Below are positions 6,904 through 14,025 of a DNA stretch of 18,716 nucleotides, piece by piece (position 1 is the stretch's first letter; each line of letters begins with the position of its first letter). The position numbers and the translations under genes are program-made. The notes beneath the pieces are model-generated. The model was not told the DNA's origin. It saw nothing but the letters and a program-made list of their open reading frames with translations, and made no database searches. This DNA is from JANNHP01 sp031404455 (GTDB lineage Bacteria > Planctomycetota > JAJSAM01 > JAJVHW01): the NCBI GenBank assembly GCA_031404455.1, contig JANNHP010000346.1:1-18716 (forward strand). The letters are read 5' to 3'.

Positions 6904-7515
6904 GTGGGTTCCAAGGACACCGCTCTCCTCCTCGTCGTCGCGACCGACGCCGAGCGTCCGCACGTTTCCGGCTACGAGATCCTCGTCTGCGGCGTCGGCA
7001 AGACGGGCGCCGCGACGGCGACGGCGCGGCGGCTCGCGGCGGGCGGCGTGCGCGGCGTCATCTCGTTCGGCGTCGCGGGCGCGTATCCGGGCGAAGGGCT
7101 CGCGATCGGCGACGTCGTCCTTGCGAGCGAGGTCGGCGTGATCGACGAGGGGCTCGACAACGGAGAGCGTTTCGTCGCGTTCGCGCGCGCGGGGATGCCC
7201 GTCCCCGGCGCCGGTTGGACGCACTGCGATCCGTCGCTCGTGGGCGCGCCGCCGCCGGACGCGTCGCACCGCGTCGTCCGCGGGAGGATCGCGACGGTGA
7301 GCGTCTGCGCGGGGAGCGCGCGGCTCGCGACGGAGCGCGCGGCGACGGGTGCGGTCGCGGAATCGATGGAGGGCGCCGCGGTCGCGTACGTCGCGACGAG
7401 CTTCGGCGTGGCCTTCGCCGAGATCCGCGGCATCTCGAACCTCTGCGGCCCGCGCGCGGGCGCGCCCTTCGACATCGTGACGGCGGTCCGCAACGCGGCG
7501 GGACACCTCGCGTGA
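6904..7515 (+). CDS. mqnB: Futalosine hydrolase (MqnB)
   Basis: 203 residues from GTG 6904. The protein has the nucleosidase/purine-phosphorylase fold signature: LLLVVATDAE near the start, VCGVGKTGAATAT (28-40), ISFGVAGAYPGEGLAIGDVVLA (in two parts, 53-74), ESMEGAAVAY (153-162) with the substrate-binding Met-Glu, and EIRGISNLCGPR (173-184). MqnB cleaves futalosine to dehypoxanthine futalosine and hypoxanthine in the alternative menaquinone pathway. The downstream overlapping mqnD makes this assignment much stronger than for a generic MTA/SAH nucleosidase. It is a little shorter than many relatives, with a compressed N-terminus. No Shine-Dalgarno precedes the GTG; the transcript may be leaderless. 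Confidence 0.88.
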   Translation: MGSKDTALLLVVATDAERPHVSGYEILVCGVGKTGAATATARRLAAGGVRGVISFGVAGAYPGEGLAIGDVVLASEVGVIDEGLDNGERFVAFARAGMPVPGAGWTHCDPSLVGAPPPDASHRVVRGRIATVSVCAGSARLATERAATGAVAESMEGAAVAYVATSFGVAFAEIRGISNLCGPRAGAPFDIVTAVRNAAGHLA

Positions 7516-8348
7516 AGCTCCGTCTCGGCCTCTCGCCGTGTCCGAACGACACGTTCATCTTCCACGCGCTCCTCCACGGACTCGTGGACACGCGCGGCGT
7601 CCTCTTCGAGCCGGTGATGGAGGACGTCGAGTCGCTGAACGAGCGGATGCTGCGCGGAGAGCTCGAAGTGACGAAGGCGAGCTTCGCGGCGTTCGCCCAC
7701 GCGCGCGAGACGTACGCCGCGGTCCGCACCGGCGGGGCGCTCGGCCGCGGCAACGGGCCGCTCGTCGTCTCGAAGCGGACGATGAAACCGTACGAGCTCG
7801 CGACGGAACGCGTGCTCCTCCCGGGGCGCCTCACGACCGCGGCGCTCCTCTTCGAGAGCTTCCATCCGGATTGCGAGGACACCGCGTTCGTGCGTTACGA
7901 CGAGGTCCTCCCCGCGCTGCTCCGCGGTGACGCGGGCGCGGGCGTGGTCATCCACGAACTCAGATTCACGTACGAGGAGCGCGGGCTCTCTTTCGTCGAG
8001 GATCTCGGCCTCCGGTTCGAGGGAACGACGGGGTGCCCGGTTCCGCTCGGCGGCGTGTTCGTGAGGCGGGACGTCGATCCGAAGCTCGCGAGGGACGTCG
8101 AACGCTGGGTCGGCGAGAGCCTCGCGCTGGCGCGCGCGGACCCGTCCGCGAGCCGCGAGTTCGTGCGGCGTCACGCACAGGAACTCGACGACGGCGTCAC
8201 CGCCGCGCACATCGGCCTCTACGTCAACGAGTTCTCCGCCGGCTACGGCGACGAGGGGGAGGACGCCATCCGGCGTCTGCTCGTCCTCGCCGAGAAGGCC
8301 GGCCGCGCGCCGCCGTCGAAGCGACCGCTCTTCGTCGCCGCGAAGTAG
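7512..8348 (+). CDS. mqnD: 1,4-dihydroxy-6-naphthoate synthase (MqnD)
   Basis: 278 residues from GTG 7512, overlapping the mqnB stop as GTGA (7512-7515). The N-terminus LRLGLSPCPNDTFIFHALL is the family hallmark. Further conserved stretches are the LRGELEVTKASFAAFA block (about 48-63), GRGNGPLVVSK, LPGRLTTAALLF (about 105-116), GVVIHELRFTYEERGL (about 145-160), GCPVPLGGVFVRRD and NEFSAGYGDEGEDAIRRLL near the C-terminus. The enzyme acts on cyclic dehypoxanthine futalosine to give 1,4-dihydroxy-6-naphthoate, using a periplasmic-binding-protein fold but working in the cytoplasm. With mqnB it makes two of the futalosine-pathway steps; mqnA, mqnC and mqnE are not in the window. Full length for the family. 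Confidence 0.94.
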   Translation: MKLRLGLSPCPNDTFIFHALLHGLVDTRGVLFEPVMEDVESLNERMLRGELEVTKASFAAFAHARETYAAVRTGGALGRGNGPLVVSKRTMKPYELATERVLLPGRLTTAALLFESFHPDCEDTAFVRYDEVLPALLRGDAGAGVVIHELRFTYEERGLSFVEDLGLRFEGTTGCPVPLGGVFVRRDVDPKLARDVERWVGESLALARADPSASREFVRRHAQELDDGVTAAHIGLYVNEFSAGYGDEGEDAIRRLLVLAEKAGRAPPSKRPLFVAAK

Positions 8349-8415
8349 GGCAGTTCGCTTCGGTGCGTCCCCGCGAGCCTGGATGCGAGAACGCGCGCCA
8401 CCCAGCCGACTCGGA

Positions 8416-8434
8416 ATGCCGATCGGATCGGCAT
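8416..8434. promoter_or_regulatory. 19-bp dyad upstream of the Gly-rich protein gene
   Basis: atgccgatc-g-gatcggcat is a 9-bp perfect inverted repeat around one base, lying in the 219-bp gap after mqnD and about 50 bp before a -10-like hexamer. Its tight centre fits a dimeric regulator's operator better than a transcript hairpin. No T tract follows, so it is not an obvious mqnD terminator. No factor can be named. Confidence 0.3.
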
Positions 8435-8483
8435 CGGGCGGAAGCAAAGCACGCAAGGTTTCCGCAAGATCGCGCCTGAAGAA

Positions 8484-8520
8484 TAGGATGTGCGCCGTGT
8501 TCCCCGGGGACGCGCCCCGG
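8484..8520 (+). promoter_or_regulatory. Candidate -10 element and leader hairpin
   Basis: TAGGAT at 8484-8489 resembles a -10 box; no confident -35 is seen. It would give a leader of about 70 nt before the ATG at 8568. The leader contains ccgggg (8504-8509) and ccccgg (8515-8520), a 6-bp G+C stem with a 5-nt loop. Apart from this, the dyad at 8416-8434 and the RBS, I see nothing in 8349-8567. Confidence 0.25.
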
Positions 8521-8557
8521 ACAATTCGTCTCGTCCCTGTCGTCGTCCCATCTCGCC

Positions 8558-8562
8558 GGAGG
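8558..8562 (+). promoter_or_regulatory. Shine-Dalgarno GGAGG deciding the start of the Gly-rich protein
   Basis: GGAGG lies 5 nt upstream of the first of two adjacent ATG codons (8568 and 8571), favouring 8568. It is one of only two textbook ribosome sites seen; most other starts in the window lack one or overlap a stop codon. Confidence 0.75.
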
Positions 8563-8567
8563 TTCCG

Positions 8568-8957
8568 ATGATGCGCTCCAACCGATGGTCGCTCGTTCTC
8601 GGCTTCGCGGCCGCTCTGGCGGTCGCCGTGCCTCTCGCCACCATGGCCTACGCCCGCGGCGGCGGCGGCGGCGGCGGCAGCGGGACCGGATCGGGCGGCG
8701 GCGGAAGCGGCGGGTCGGGCGGCAAGGCGCCCTCCACCGGCGGCGGCAAGTCGGCCGGCGGACCGAAGACCGGCGGCGGCGGCGCGCCCGGCGGCACCGG
8801 CGGCGGGAAGGGCGGCAACGCCGGGTCCACGAAGGGACGCGGCGATTACCTCGAGACGATGCAGCGCGACGGAGCCGACGACGCGCGCGGCGCCTTCCTC
8901 GACGACGCGACGCTCGAAGTGCTGCGCAAGCTGCGCAGCGCCGAGCGCGGCGAGTAG
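8568..8957 (+). CDS. Small secreted glycine-rich protein
   Basis: 129 residues. A signal peptide is clear (basic MMRSNRW, hydrophobic 9-25, cleavage probably after AYA at 27-29). Residues 31-88 are almost entirely Gly with Ser, Lys, Pro and Thr in GGGGSGG/GGK-type runs and would be disordered. The last 35 residues are charged and look helical (DYLETMQRD, DDATLEVLRKLRSAER). No family is recognised. A strong Shine-Dalgarno supports it as a real gene despite low complexity. It ends 12 bp before the TPR gene and is probably co-transcribed. The Gly-rich region may be flexible surface or matrix material, with the C-terminal helix as the interacting part; this is a guess from composition. Confidence 0.75.
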   Translation: MMRSNRWSLVLGFAAALAVAVPLATMAYARGGGGGGGSGTGSGGGGSGGSGGKAPSTGGGKSAGGPKTGGGGAPGGTGGGKGGNAGSTKGRGDYLETMQRDGADDARGAFLDDATLEVLRKLRSAERGE

Positions 8958-8969
8958 CTCGCACCGTAG

Positions 8970-10850
8970 ATGACGATCTCGCGGCCGTCTCGTGCGCTGG
9001 CGCTCCTCCTCCTCTGCGCTGCGATCGGCGGCGCCGCTTGGGGCAGCGAGAAGTCGGCCGGCCTCTTCGAGGACGCCCGGCGCAAACTCCGTTTCCGCGA
9101 TGCCGTCGGCGCGCTGAAGGCGGTCTCCGACGCGATCGCCGTGGACGCGACCGACGCCGATGCCCAGATCCTGCGACAGGACCTGCTGCGCCGCGACACC
9201 CCCGAGAAGTCGCTCGTCGCGGAGTACAAGGCCGCCGCCGCGGCACGCCCGGACGACCCGCTCTTCCTCTACCTGAGCACCCGTCTCCTGAAGGCCGAGG
9301 AGGCGTCGCGCGACTTTGCGACGCAGGCGATGAAGTTCCCGGCGTCGCCGTGGCCCCACGAGGGCCGCGCCGTCGCGCTCGACGCACTCGGGAAGAAGGA
9401 GGACGCGGCGGCCGAACGCGACGCGGCCGTCGCCGTCAGCCCGCGTGAGCCGCGCTTTCGCGTGTCGCAGGCGCGTGCCTCCGAGGCCGCGGGACAGTGG
9501 GCCCAGGCCGCGGAGGCGTGGAAGCTCGCGGTGGGACTGCGTCCGAAGGACTTCGTGCTCGTCCTCGGCCTCGGCGAGGCGCAGCGCCGCGCGGGTTACC
9601 TCGACGAGGCCCTCCAGCAGTTCGACGTCGCGGCGAAACTCGAGCCGAAGGATCCCGAGCCGCCGTACCGCACGGGCCTCGTGAACCTCGACCTTCGGAA
9701 GTACGACGACGCGCTGAAGTCGTTCGACGCGTCGATCGCCCTCGACAAGGGATCCATCGACGCCTACGCCGCGGCCGTCCGCGCCTCGACGAGCCGCGCC
9801 CGCGCGGCTGCGCTCGCGGCGAAGCGCGACATGCTCGAGTCCGACTTCACCGTCGCGATCGGCTACGGCACGAAGGCGATCACGGCCGACCCGTCGAGCG
9901 CCGCGGCGCAACTCGCGCTGGGCCACGCCGAGGAGGCCGCGTCCGAGGTCGCCGACACGCACGCGGTGGCGGCGATGCGCGCCTACGACACCGCGTACTC
10001 GCTCGCGCCCGCGACGAGTCCGCTGCGGGTCGAGGCGCTCGTCGGGAGCGCCTGCGCGATGCTCGCGCAGGGGATGATCGACCAGTGCGTCGCGGCGGCC
10101 GACCGCGCGATCGAGGCCGATCCGAAGGCCGTCGCCGCGTACCTCGTCGCAGGGCGGGCGCTCGGTGCCGGCGGCAAGTTCGACGACGCGGTGCGCAAGT
10201 ACTTCAACCCCGGCCTGAAGGCGGACCCGTCCGCGGCGAGTCTGAAGCACGCGCGCGGCGTCGCCATCTGGCTCGGCGGGAACCCGATCCGGGCGAAGCC
10301 CGACCTCAAGGCCGCGGTGCAGGCCGAGCCCCAGAACGGCCGCTTCCAGCTCACGCTCGGCGAGCTCCACTACCAGTTGAAGGAGCACAAGGATGCGGCG
10401 GCGGCGTTCGTGGTCGCAGCCGAGAGACGTCCGCGCGATCCGGTCGCGTGGCGTGGAGTCGGACGCGCGTACACGTCGCTCGAGGACTGGACCGCGGCGG
10501 CCGCGGCCTACGAGGAGGTCGTCGCGCTCGTCGAGGGCACCCCATCGCCCGCGGACGCCGGCGCCCCGGCGGCTCCCGCCGAGCCGCCGCCCGCAAGTCC
10601 GCCTGCTCCCGGCGCCGGCGACGGTCCGCCGCCCGGCGGCGACGCTCCGAAGAAGGACGACGCGCCCGCCCCGGCTCCGATGAAGGCGCCCGAGTTCGCC
10701 ACCGACGAGCACCTCTTCCTGACGCTGATCTACGCCGACCACCTGAACGACAAGGCAAAGGCGAAGGCGCACGCGAGGAAGTGGCTCGAGCAGGGCGGCA
10801 CGAACGTCAACCTCGATTCCTGGGTCCAGAACCTCCTCGCGGAGAAGTGA
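8970..10850 (+). CDS. Secreted TPR-repeat protein
   Basis: 626 residues from ATG 8970. An N-terminal signal sequence is visible (SRALALLLLCAAIGGAAWGS). Most of the protein is tetratricopeptide repeats: units such as AEAWKLAVGLRPKDF, ALQQFDVAAKLEPKDPEPPYR, ALKSFDASIALDKGS, CVAAADRAIEADPKAVAAY and AAAFVVAAERRPRDPVAW have the usual A/G-small-P spacing. At about 523-570 there is a Pro/Ala/Gly-rich linker with acidic and basic patches, followed by a C-terminal helical part (ATDEHLFLTLIYADHL, KAHARKWLEQGG). It probably acts as a periplasmic or surface scaffold; no catalytic motif is seen. The only gene upstream at close distance is the Gly-rich protein. No Shine-Dalgarno is evident before the ATG, consistent with readthrough from that gene. 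Confidence 0.85.
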   Translation: MTISRPSRALALLLLCAAIGGAAWGSEKSAGLFEDARRKLRFRDAVGALKAVSDAIAVDATDADAQILRQDLLRRDTPEKSLVAEYKAAAAARPDDPLFLYLSTRLLKAEEASRDFATQAMKFPASPWPHEGRAVALDALGKKEDAAAERDAAVAVSPREPRFRVSQARASEAAGQWAQAAEAWKLAVGLRPKDFVLVLGLGEAQRRAGYLDEALQQFDVAAKLEPKDPEPPYRTGLVNLDLRKYDDALKSFDASIALDKGSIDAYAAAVRASTSRARAAALAAKRDMLESDFTVAIGYGTKAITADPSSAAAQLALGHAEEAASEVADTHAVAAMRAYDTAYSLAPATSPLRVEALVGSACAMLAQGMIDQCVAAADRAIEADPKAVAAYLVAGRALGAGGKFDDAVRKYFNPGLKADPSAASLKHARGVAIWLGGNPIRAKPDLKAAVQAEPQNGRFQLTLGELHYQLKEHKDAAAAFVVAAERRPRDPVAWRGVGRAYTSLEDWTAAAAAYEEVVALVEGTPSPADAGAPAAPAEPPPASPPAPGAGDGPPPGGDAPKKDDAPAPAPMKAPEFATDEHLFLTLIYADHLNDKAKAKAHARKWLEQGGTNVNLDSWVQNLLAEK

Positions 10851-10854
10851 TCGC

Positions 10855-10890
10855 CCGCGGCGCCGCGGTGATGTGCGACCCCGTGGTCGC
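10855..10890. other. Two dyads between the TPR gene and recQ
   Basis: ccgcggcgccgcgg (10855-10868) is a 14-bp perfect palindrome starting 5 nt after the TPR gene stop. gcgacc-ccgt-ggtcgc (10875-10890) can form a 6-bp stem with a 4-nt loop. Together they could end the upstream transcript, but neither has a U tract. Confidence 0.3.
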
Positions 10891-10897
10891 GGCACGC

Positions 10898-10903
10898 TAA
10901 CTT
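10898..10903 (+). promoter_or_regulatory. Candidate -10 hexamer for recQ
   Basis: TAACTT lies 10 nt before the GTG start of recQ, and there is no Shine-Dalgarno between them. The arrangement matches that seen in front of mqnB and suggests a leaderless or nearly leaderless transcript. The -35 region is not recognisable. Confidence 0.3.
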
Positions 10904-10913
10904 CGCCCGCGAC

Positions 10914-13016
10914 GTGATCGAAGCCGACCTCCTTCTCGCGCTGCGCGAACGATTCGGGCACGGGGCCTTCCGCCCCGGTCAGCAGGCCGTCGTCGAGGCG
11001 GTGCTGCGCGGCGACGACGTCGTCGCCGTGATGCCGACGGGCGGCGGGAAGTCGCTCTGCTACCAGCTCCCCGCACTCCTCCTCGACGGCGTGACGCTCG
11101 TCGTCAGCCCGCTCATCGCGCTGATGAAGGACCAGGTGGACGCGCTCCGGGAACTCGGTCACGAGGCCACGTTCGTCAACTCGTCCCTCGACGTCTCCGA
11201 GCAGCGCGAGCGCCTGCGCGACGTCGCCGCCGGCCGCTACCGCCTGCTCTACGTCGCGCCGGAGCGGCTCTCGTCGCCGCGGTTCCTCGAAGCGGTCGCC
11301 TCGATGAAGGTCGTCCGGCTCGCGGTGGACGAGGCCCACTGCATCAGCCAGTGGGGACACGATTTTCGCCCCGACTACGCGCGCCTCGGCGAACTGCGCG
11401 TCCTCGTCGGGAACCCGCCGACGGCCGGATTCACGGCCACGGCGACGAGCGGGGTCCGCGAGGACGTCGTCCGGCAACTGCGCCTCGCGAACCCGCGCGT
11501 GTTCGTCGCGGGCTTCGAGCGTCCGAACCTCCGGCTCATCGTGAGGCGGCCCGGAAGCGTGGCCGAGAAGATGGACCTCCTCGGCGCCGCGATGCGCGAG
11601 TCCGGGACGCCCGCGATCGTCTACGCCGCGACGCGCAAGAACGTCGATCTCGTCGCGTCGCACCTCGCGTCGCGCGGCTTCGAAGCGTCGGCGTACCACG
11701 GCGGGCTCGACTCCGAGTCGCGCGCGCGCGTGCAGGACGCGTTCATGTCGGGGGAGCGGCCGGTGATCGTGGCGACGAACGCGTTCGGCATGGGCGTGGA
11801 CAAGTCCGACATCCGGCTCGTCGTCCACTACGACGTGCCCGGCAGCGTGGAGGCCTACTACCAGGAGGCCGGCCGCGCGGGCCGCGACGGCGCGCCCGCC
11901 GACTGCGTGCTGCTCTACAACTACGCCGACGTCCGCATCCAGCGGTTCTTCCTGGACGGCGCGAACCCCGAGCCGTCGATGTTCGGGGCGATCCTCGAGC
12001 GCCTGCGCGCGGGCCGCGCCGGGGCGGCGGATCTCGCACTCGCGTCGCCGTCGAAGAACCCGATCGCGGCCGAGACCGCGCTCGGCATGCTGCGCCGTGC
12101 GGGCGCGGTCGTCCGCGAGATCGACGCGGACACGGGCGAAGAGGTCTACGCGATCGGCACGCTCGCAGAGGACGGCTCCGCGCCGATCGACCTCGATCAC
12201 CTGCGCGCCAAACGCGCGGGCGACGAGGAACGTCTGCGGTCGATCTGCGGCTACGCGGCGGGTTCCGCGTGCCGCCGCGCGTACGTGCTGCGCTACTTCG
12301 GCAGCGACGAGGCGCGCGAGCGTTGCGAGGCGTGCGACCGCTGCCAGGGAATCGGCGTCGCGGCGGCGCGGGACCTCGACGAGCACGAGCGGAAGATCGT
12401 CCGCATCGCGCTGTCGGGCGTCGCGCGCGTGAACGACCGGTTCGGGCGGAGCCGTCTCGCACAGTTCCTCTTCGGCGGCAAGTCGCGCGAGGTCACGGAG
12501 GCGGGTCTCGACCGGTTGCCGACTTACGGGAAGCTCGCGGACCTCCCGCTGCGGACGGTGGGGGACCTGCTCGAGGCCCTCGCCGACGAGGGACTCCTCC
12601 ACCGTCGCGCGCTCGACGGCCCGGGCTCGGGAGCGATCCTGTCGCTCTCCGACGAGGGCCGCCGCGTGATGCTCGACGACCCTCCGCTGCGGCTCGCGCT
12701 GCCGGGGCTCGGCCGCGCCGGAGTGCGCATGCCGCGCGAACCGAAGCGGTCGTCGCGCGCGCCGCGTCTGGCGCCGACGGGCCCCGTGGACGTGAACCTG
12801 GCGTCGCGCCTGCGCGGCTGGCGGCTCGGCGAGGCGAAGAAGCGCGGCATCCCCGCGTACGCTGTGTTCCACGACGCCACGCTCGAGGCGCTCGCCGCGA
12901 TGCACCCGAGGACGGAGGCGGAGCTCCTCACCGTCCCCGGCATCGGCCCGCGGCGGGTCGCGACGTTCGGCGCGGAACTCTTGCAGGTGCTCGGCGCAGA
13001 GGAGGAGATCCGATGA
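10914..13016 (+). CDS. recQ: ATP-dependent DNA helicase RecQ
   Basis: 700 residues from GTG 10914. Helicase motifs in order: the FRPGQQ motif (19-24), motif I MPTGGGKS (40-47), SPLIALMKDQ (65-74), DEAH (139-142) followed by CISQWGHDFRPDY, motif III TATAT (174-178), YHGGLD (261-266), ATNAFGMGVDK (287-297) and motif VI QEAGRAGRDG (317-326). The RecQ-Ct zinc site is C453-x17-C471-x2-C474-x2-C477, followed by a winged-helix part. An HRDC domain occupies about 620-697 (LTVPGIGPRRVATFG). RecQ unwinds DNA 3' to 5' in recombination and fork repair. An extra segment of about 60-100 residues between motif VI and the zinc site (about 350-440) is longer than in E. coli RecQ. The gene overlaps the downstream thioredoxin-like gene as ATGA. 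Confidence 0.96.
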   Translation: MIEADLLLALRERFGHGAFRPGQQAVVEAVLRGDDVVAVMPTGGGKSLCYQLPALLLDGVTLVVSPLIALMKDQVDALRELGHEATFVNSSLDVSEQRERLRDVAAGRYRLLYVAPERLSSPRFLEAVASMKVVRLAVDEAHCISQWGHDFRPDYARLGELRVLVGNPPTAGFTATATSGVREDVVRQLRLANPRVFVAGFERPNLRLIVRRPGSVAEKMDLLGAAMRESGTPAIVYAATRKNVDLVASHLASRGFEASAYHGGLDSESRARVQDAFMSGERPVIVATNAFGMGVDKSDIRLVVHYDVPGSVEAYYQEAGRAGRDGAPADCVLLYNYADVRIQRFFLDGANPEPSMFGAILERLRAGRAGAADLALASPSKNPIAAETALGMLRRAGAVVREIDADTGEEVYAIGTLAEDGSAPIDLDHLRAKRAGDEERLRSICGYAAGSACRRAYVLRYFGSDEARERCEACDRCQGIGVAAARDLDEHERKIVRIALSGVARVNDRFGRSRLAQFLFGGKSREVTEAGLDRLPTYGKLADLPLRTVGDLLEALADEGLLHRRALDGPGSGAILSLSDEGRRVMLDDPPLRLALPGLGRAGVRMPREPKRSSRAPRLAPTGPVDVNLASRLRGWRLGEAKKRGIPAYAVFHDATLEALAAMHPRTEAELLTVPGIGPRRVATFGAELLQVLGAEEEIR
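13001..13007 (+). promoter_or_regulatory. Shine-Dalgarno GGAGGAG for the thioredoxin-fold gene
   Basis: GGAGGAG lies 5 nt upstream of ATG 13013, inside the last codons of recQ. It fixes the start of the downstream gene and supports translational coupling across the ATGA overlap. Confidence 0.75.
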
Positions 13017-14020
13017 AGTTCGCCCGCGCGCTCATGCTCACCGCCGCCTGCGCGGCCGTCGCGACGGCGCAGGACGAGGCGCCCGTCGGGCAGATGGGCA
13101 AGCAGTTCCAGGCGACCGACACGCTCAACATGCGCCCGGCGAAGAACCCGCTGAAGTCGCTGAAGGGCCGCGTCGTGCTCTTCACGTCGTTCCAGACCTG
13201 GTACGAGACGTGCGCCGCCTCCGTCGCGGACATCAACGGAATCCACGACAAGTACGGGCCGAAGGGCCTCACGGTGCTGGCCTTCGGCGAGCAGGAGCGC
13301 AAAGTCGTCGAGCCCTGGATCGCTGAGAAGGGCGTGAAGTTCTCGTGGGCGCTCATCGACACGCCGACTGCCGAGCAGTTCAAGCGCGACTGGCCTTATC
13401 CCGGCCAGCCGTGGAGCTTCCTCATGGACGCGAACGGCAAAGACGTGTGGCAGGGCAACCCGCGCAACATGCAGAACCCGTCCGCGTTCAAGCCGGGGAC
13501 GCTGGAACCGCTCCTCGCCGCCGCGACGGCACCGCCGCTCCTCCCGAAGTCGCTGGAGGCGCAGCAGAAGCTCCTCGACGACGGCGTGTGGGCCGCGGCG
13601 AAGTCGTCGCTCCTCGAGGCCGCAGCGGGGGGCAAGCTCGACAAGGCGGACGCCGGCTGGGCGAAGGGTGTCGCGGACTGGATCGAGCAACGCCGCGCCG
13701 CGTACGCGTCCGACGCCGACGCACTCGTCAAGCAGGGCGCCTTCTGGGACGCGTGGGACATGATGAACGACTTCCCGCGGCGCTTCGAGGGCATGGACGG
13801 AGGGCCCGCCGCGACCGAGAAGGCCGCCGCGATCCGCAAGATCCCCGAGGCCCTGAAGGACCTGACGCAGGGCGACGACGTCGCGAAGGCGAAGGACCTG
13901 ATCTCGAAGAAGAACGTCCAGGGCGCGCGGCTCATCCTCACCCGAATCTCGAAGGAAGCGAAGGGCACGCGCCACGCCGAGCGCGCGAAGGACCTCCTCG
14001 ACGCGCTGCCCGCGAAGTAG
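13013..14020 (+). CDS. Secreted thioredoxin-fold (TlpA-like) protein with degenerate active site
   Basis: 335 residues from ATG 13013. There is a signal peptide (ARALMLTAACAAVATAQ). Residues 30-160 read as a TlpA/AhpC-like thioredoxin fold: GRVVLFTSFQTWYETCAAS, then DKYGPKGLTVLAFGE and a likely cis-proline at P133 (GQPWSFLMDANGK). At the place of the usual WCxxC it has W63-Y64-E65-T66-C67, so the nucleophilic first cysteine is replaced and only the second remains. Reduction of disulfides by the normal route is therefore unlikely; it may be a binding or structural relative. The C-terminal half (about 170-335) is Ala/Lys-rich and helical, without a recognised family. The gene lies between recQ and asnB, with no evident functional link. 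Confidence 0.8.
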   Translation: MKFARALMLTAACAAVATAQDEAPVGQMGKQFQATDTLNMRPAKNPLKSLKGRVVLFTSFQTWYETCAASVADINGIHDKYGPKGLTVLAFGEQERKVVEPWIAEKGVKFSWALIDTPTAEQFKRDWPYPGQPWSFLMDANGKDVWQGNPRNMQNPSAFKPGTLEPLLAAATAPPLLPKSLEAQQKLLDDGVWAAAKSSLLEAAAGGKLDKADAGWAKGVADWIEQRRAAYASDADALVKQGAFWDAWDMMNDFPRRFEGMDGGPAATEKAAAIRKIPEALKDLTQGDDVAKAKDLISKKNVQGARLILTRISKEAKGTRHAERAKDLLDALPAK

Positions 14021-14025
14021 CCCGC

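Noticed and set aside
6972..12905. A stop-free minus-strand frame of nearly 2,000 codons
   Set aside because: It runs antisense to mqnB, mqnD, the TPR gene and recQ, all with clear family motifs. Its translation is Arg-rich without domains, as expected from the complement of high-G+C codons.
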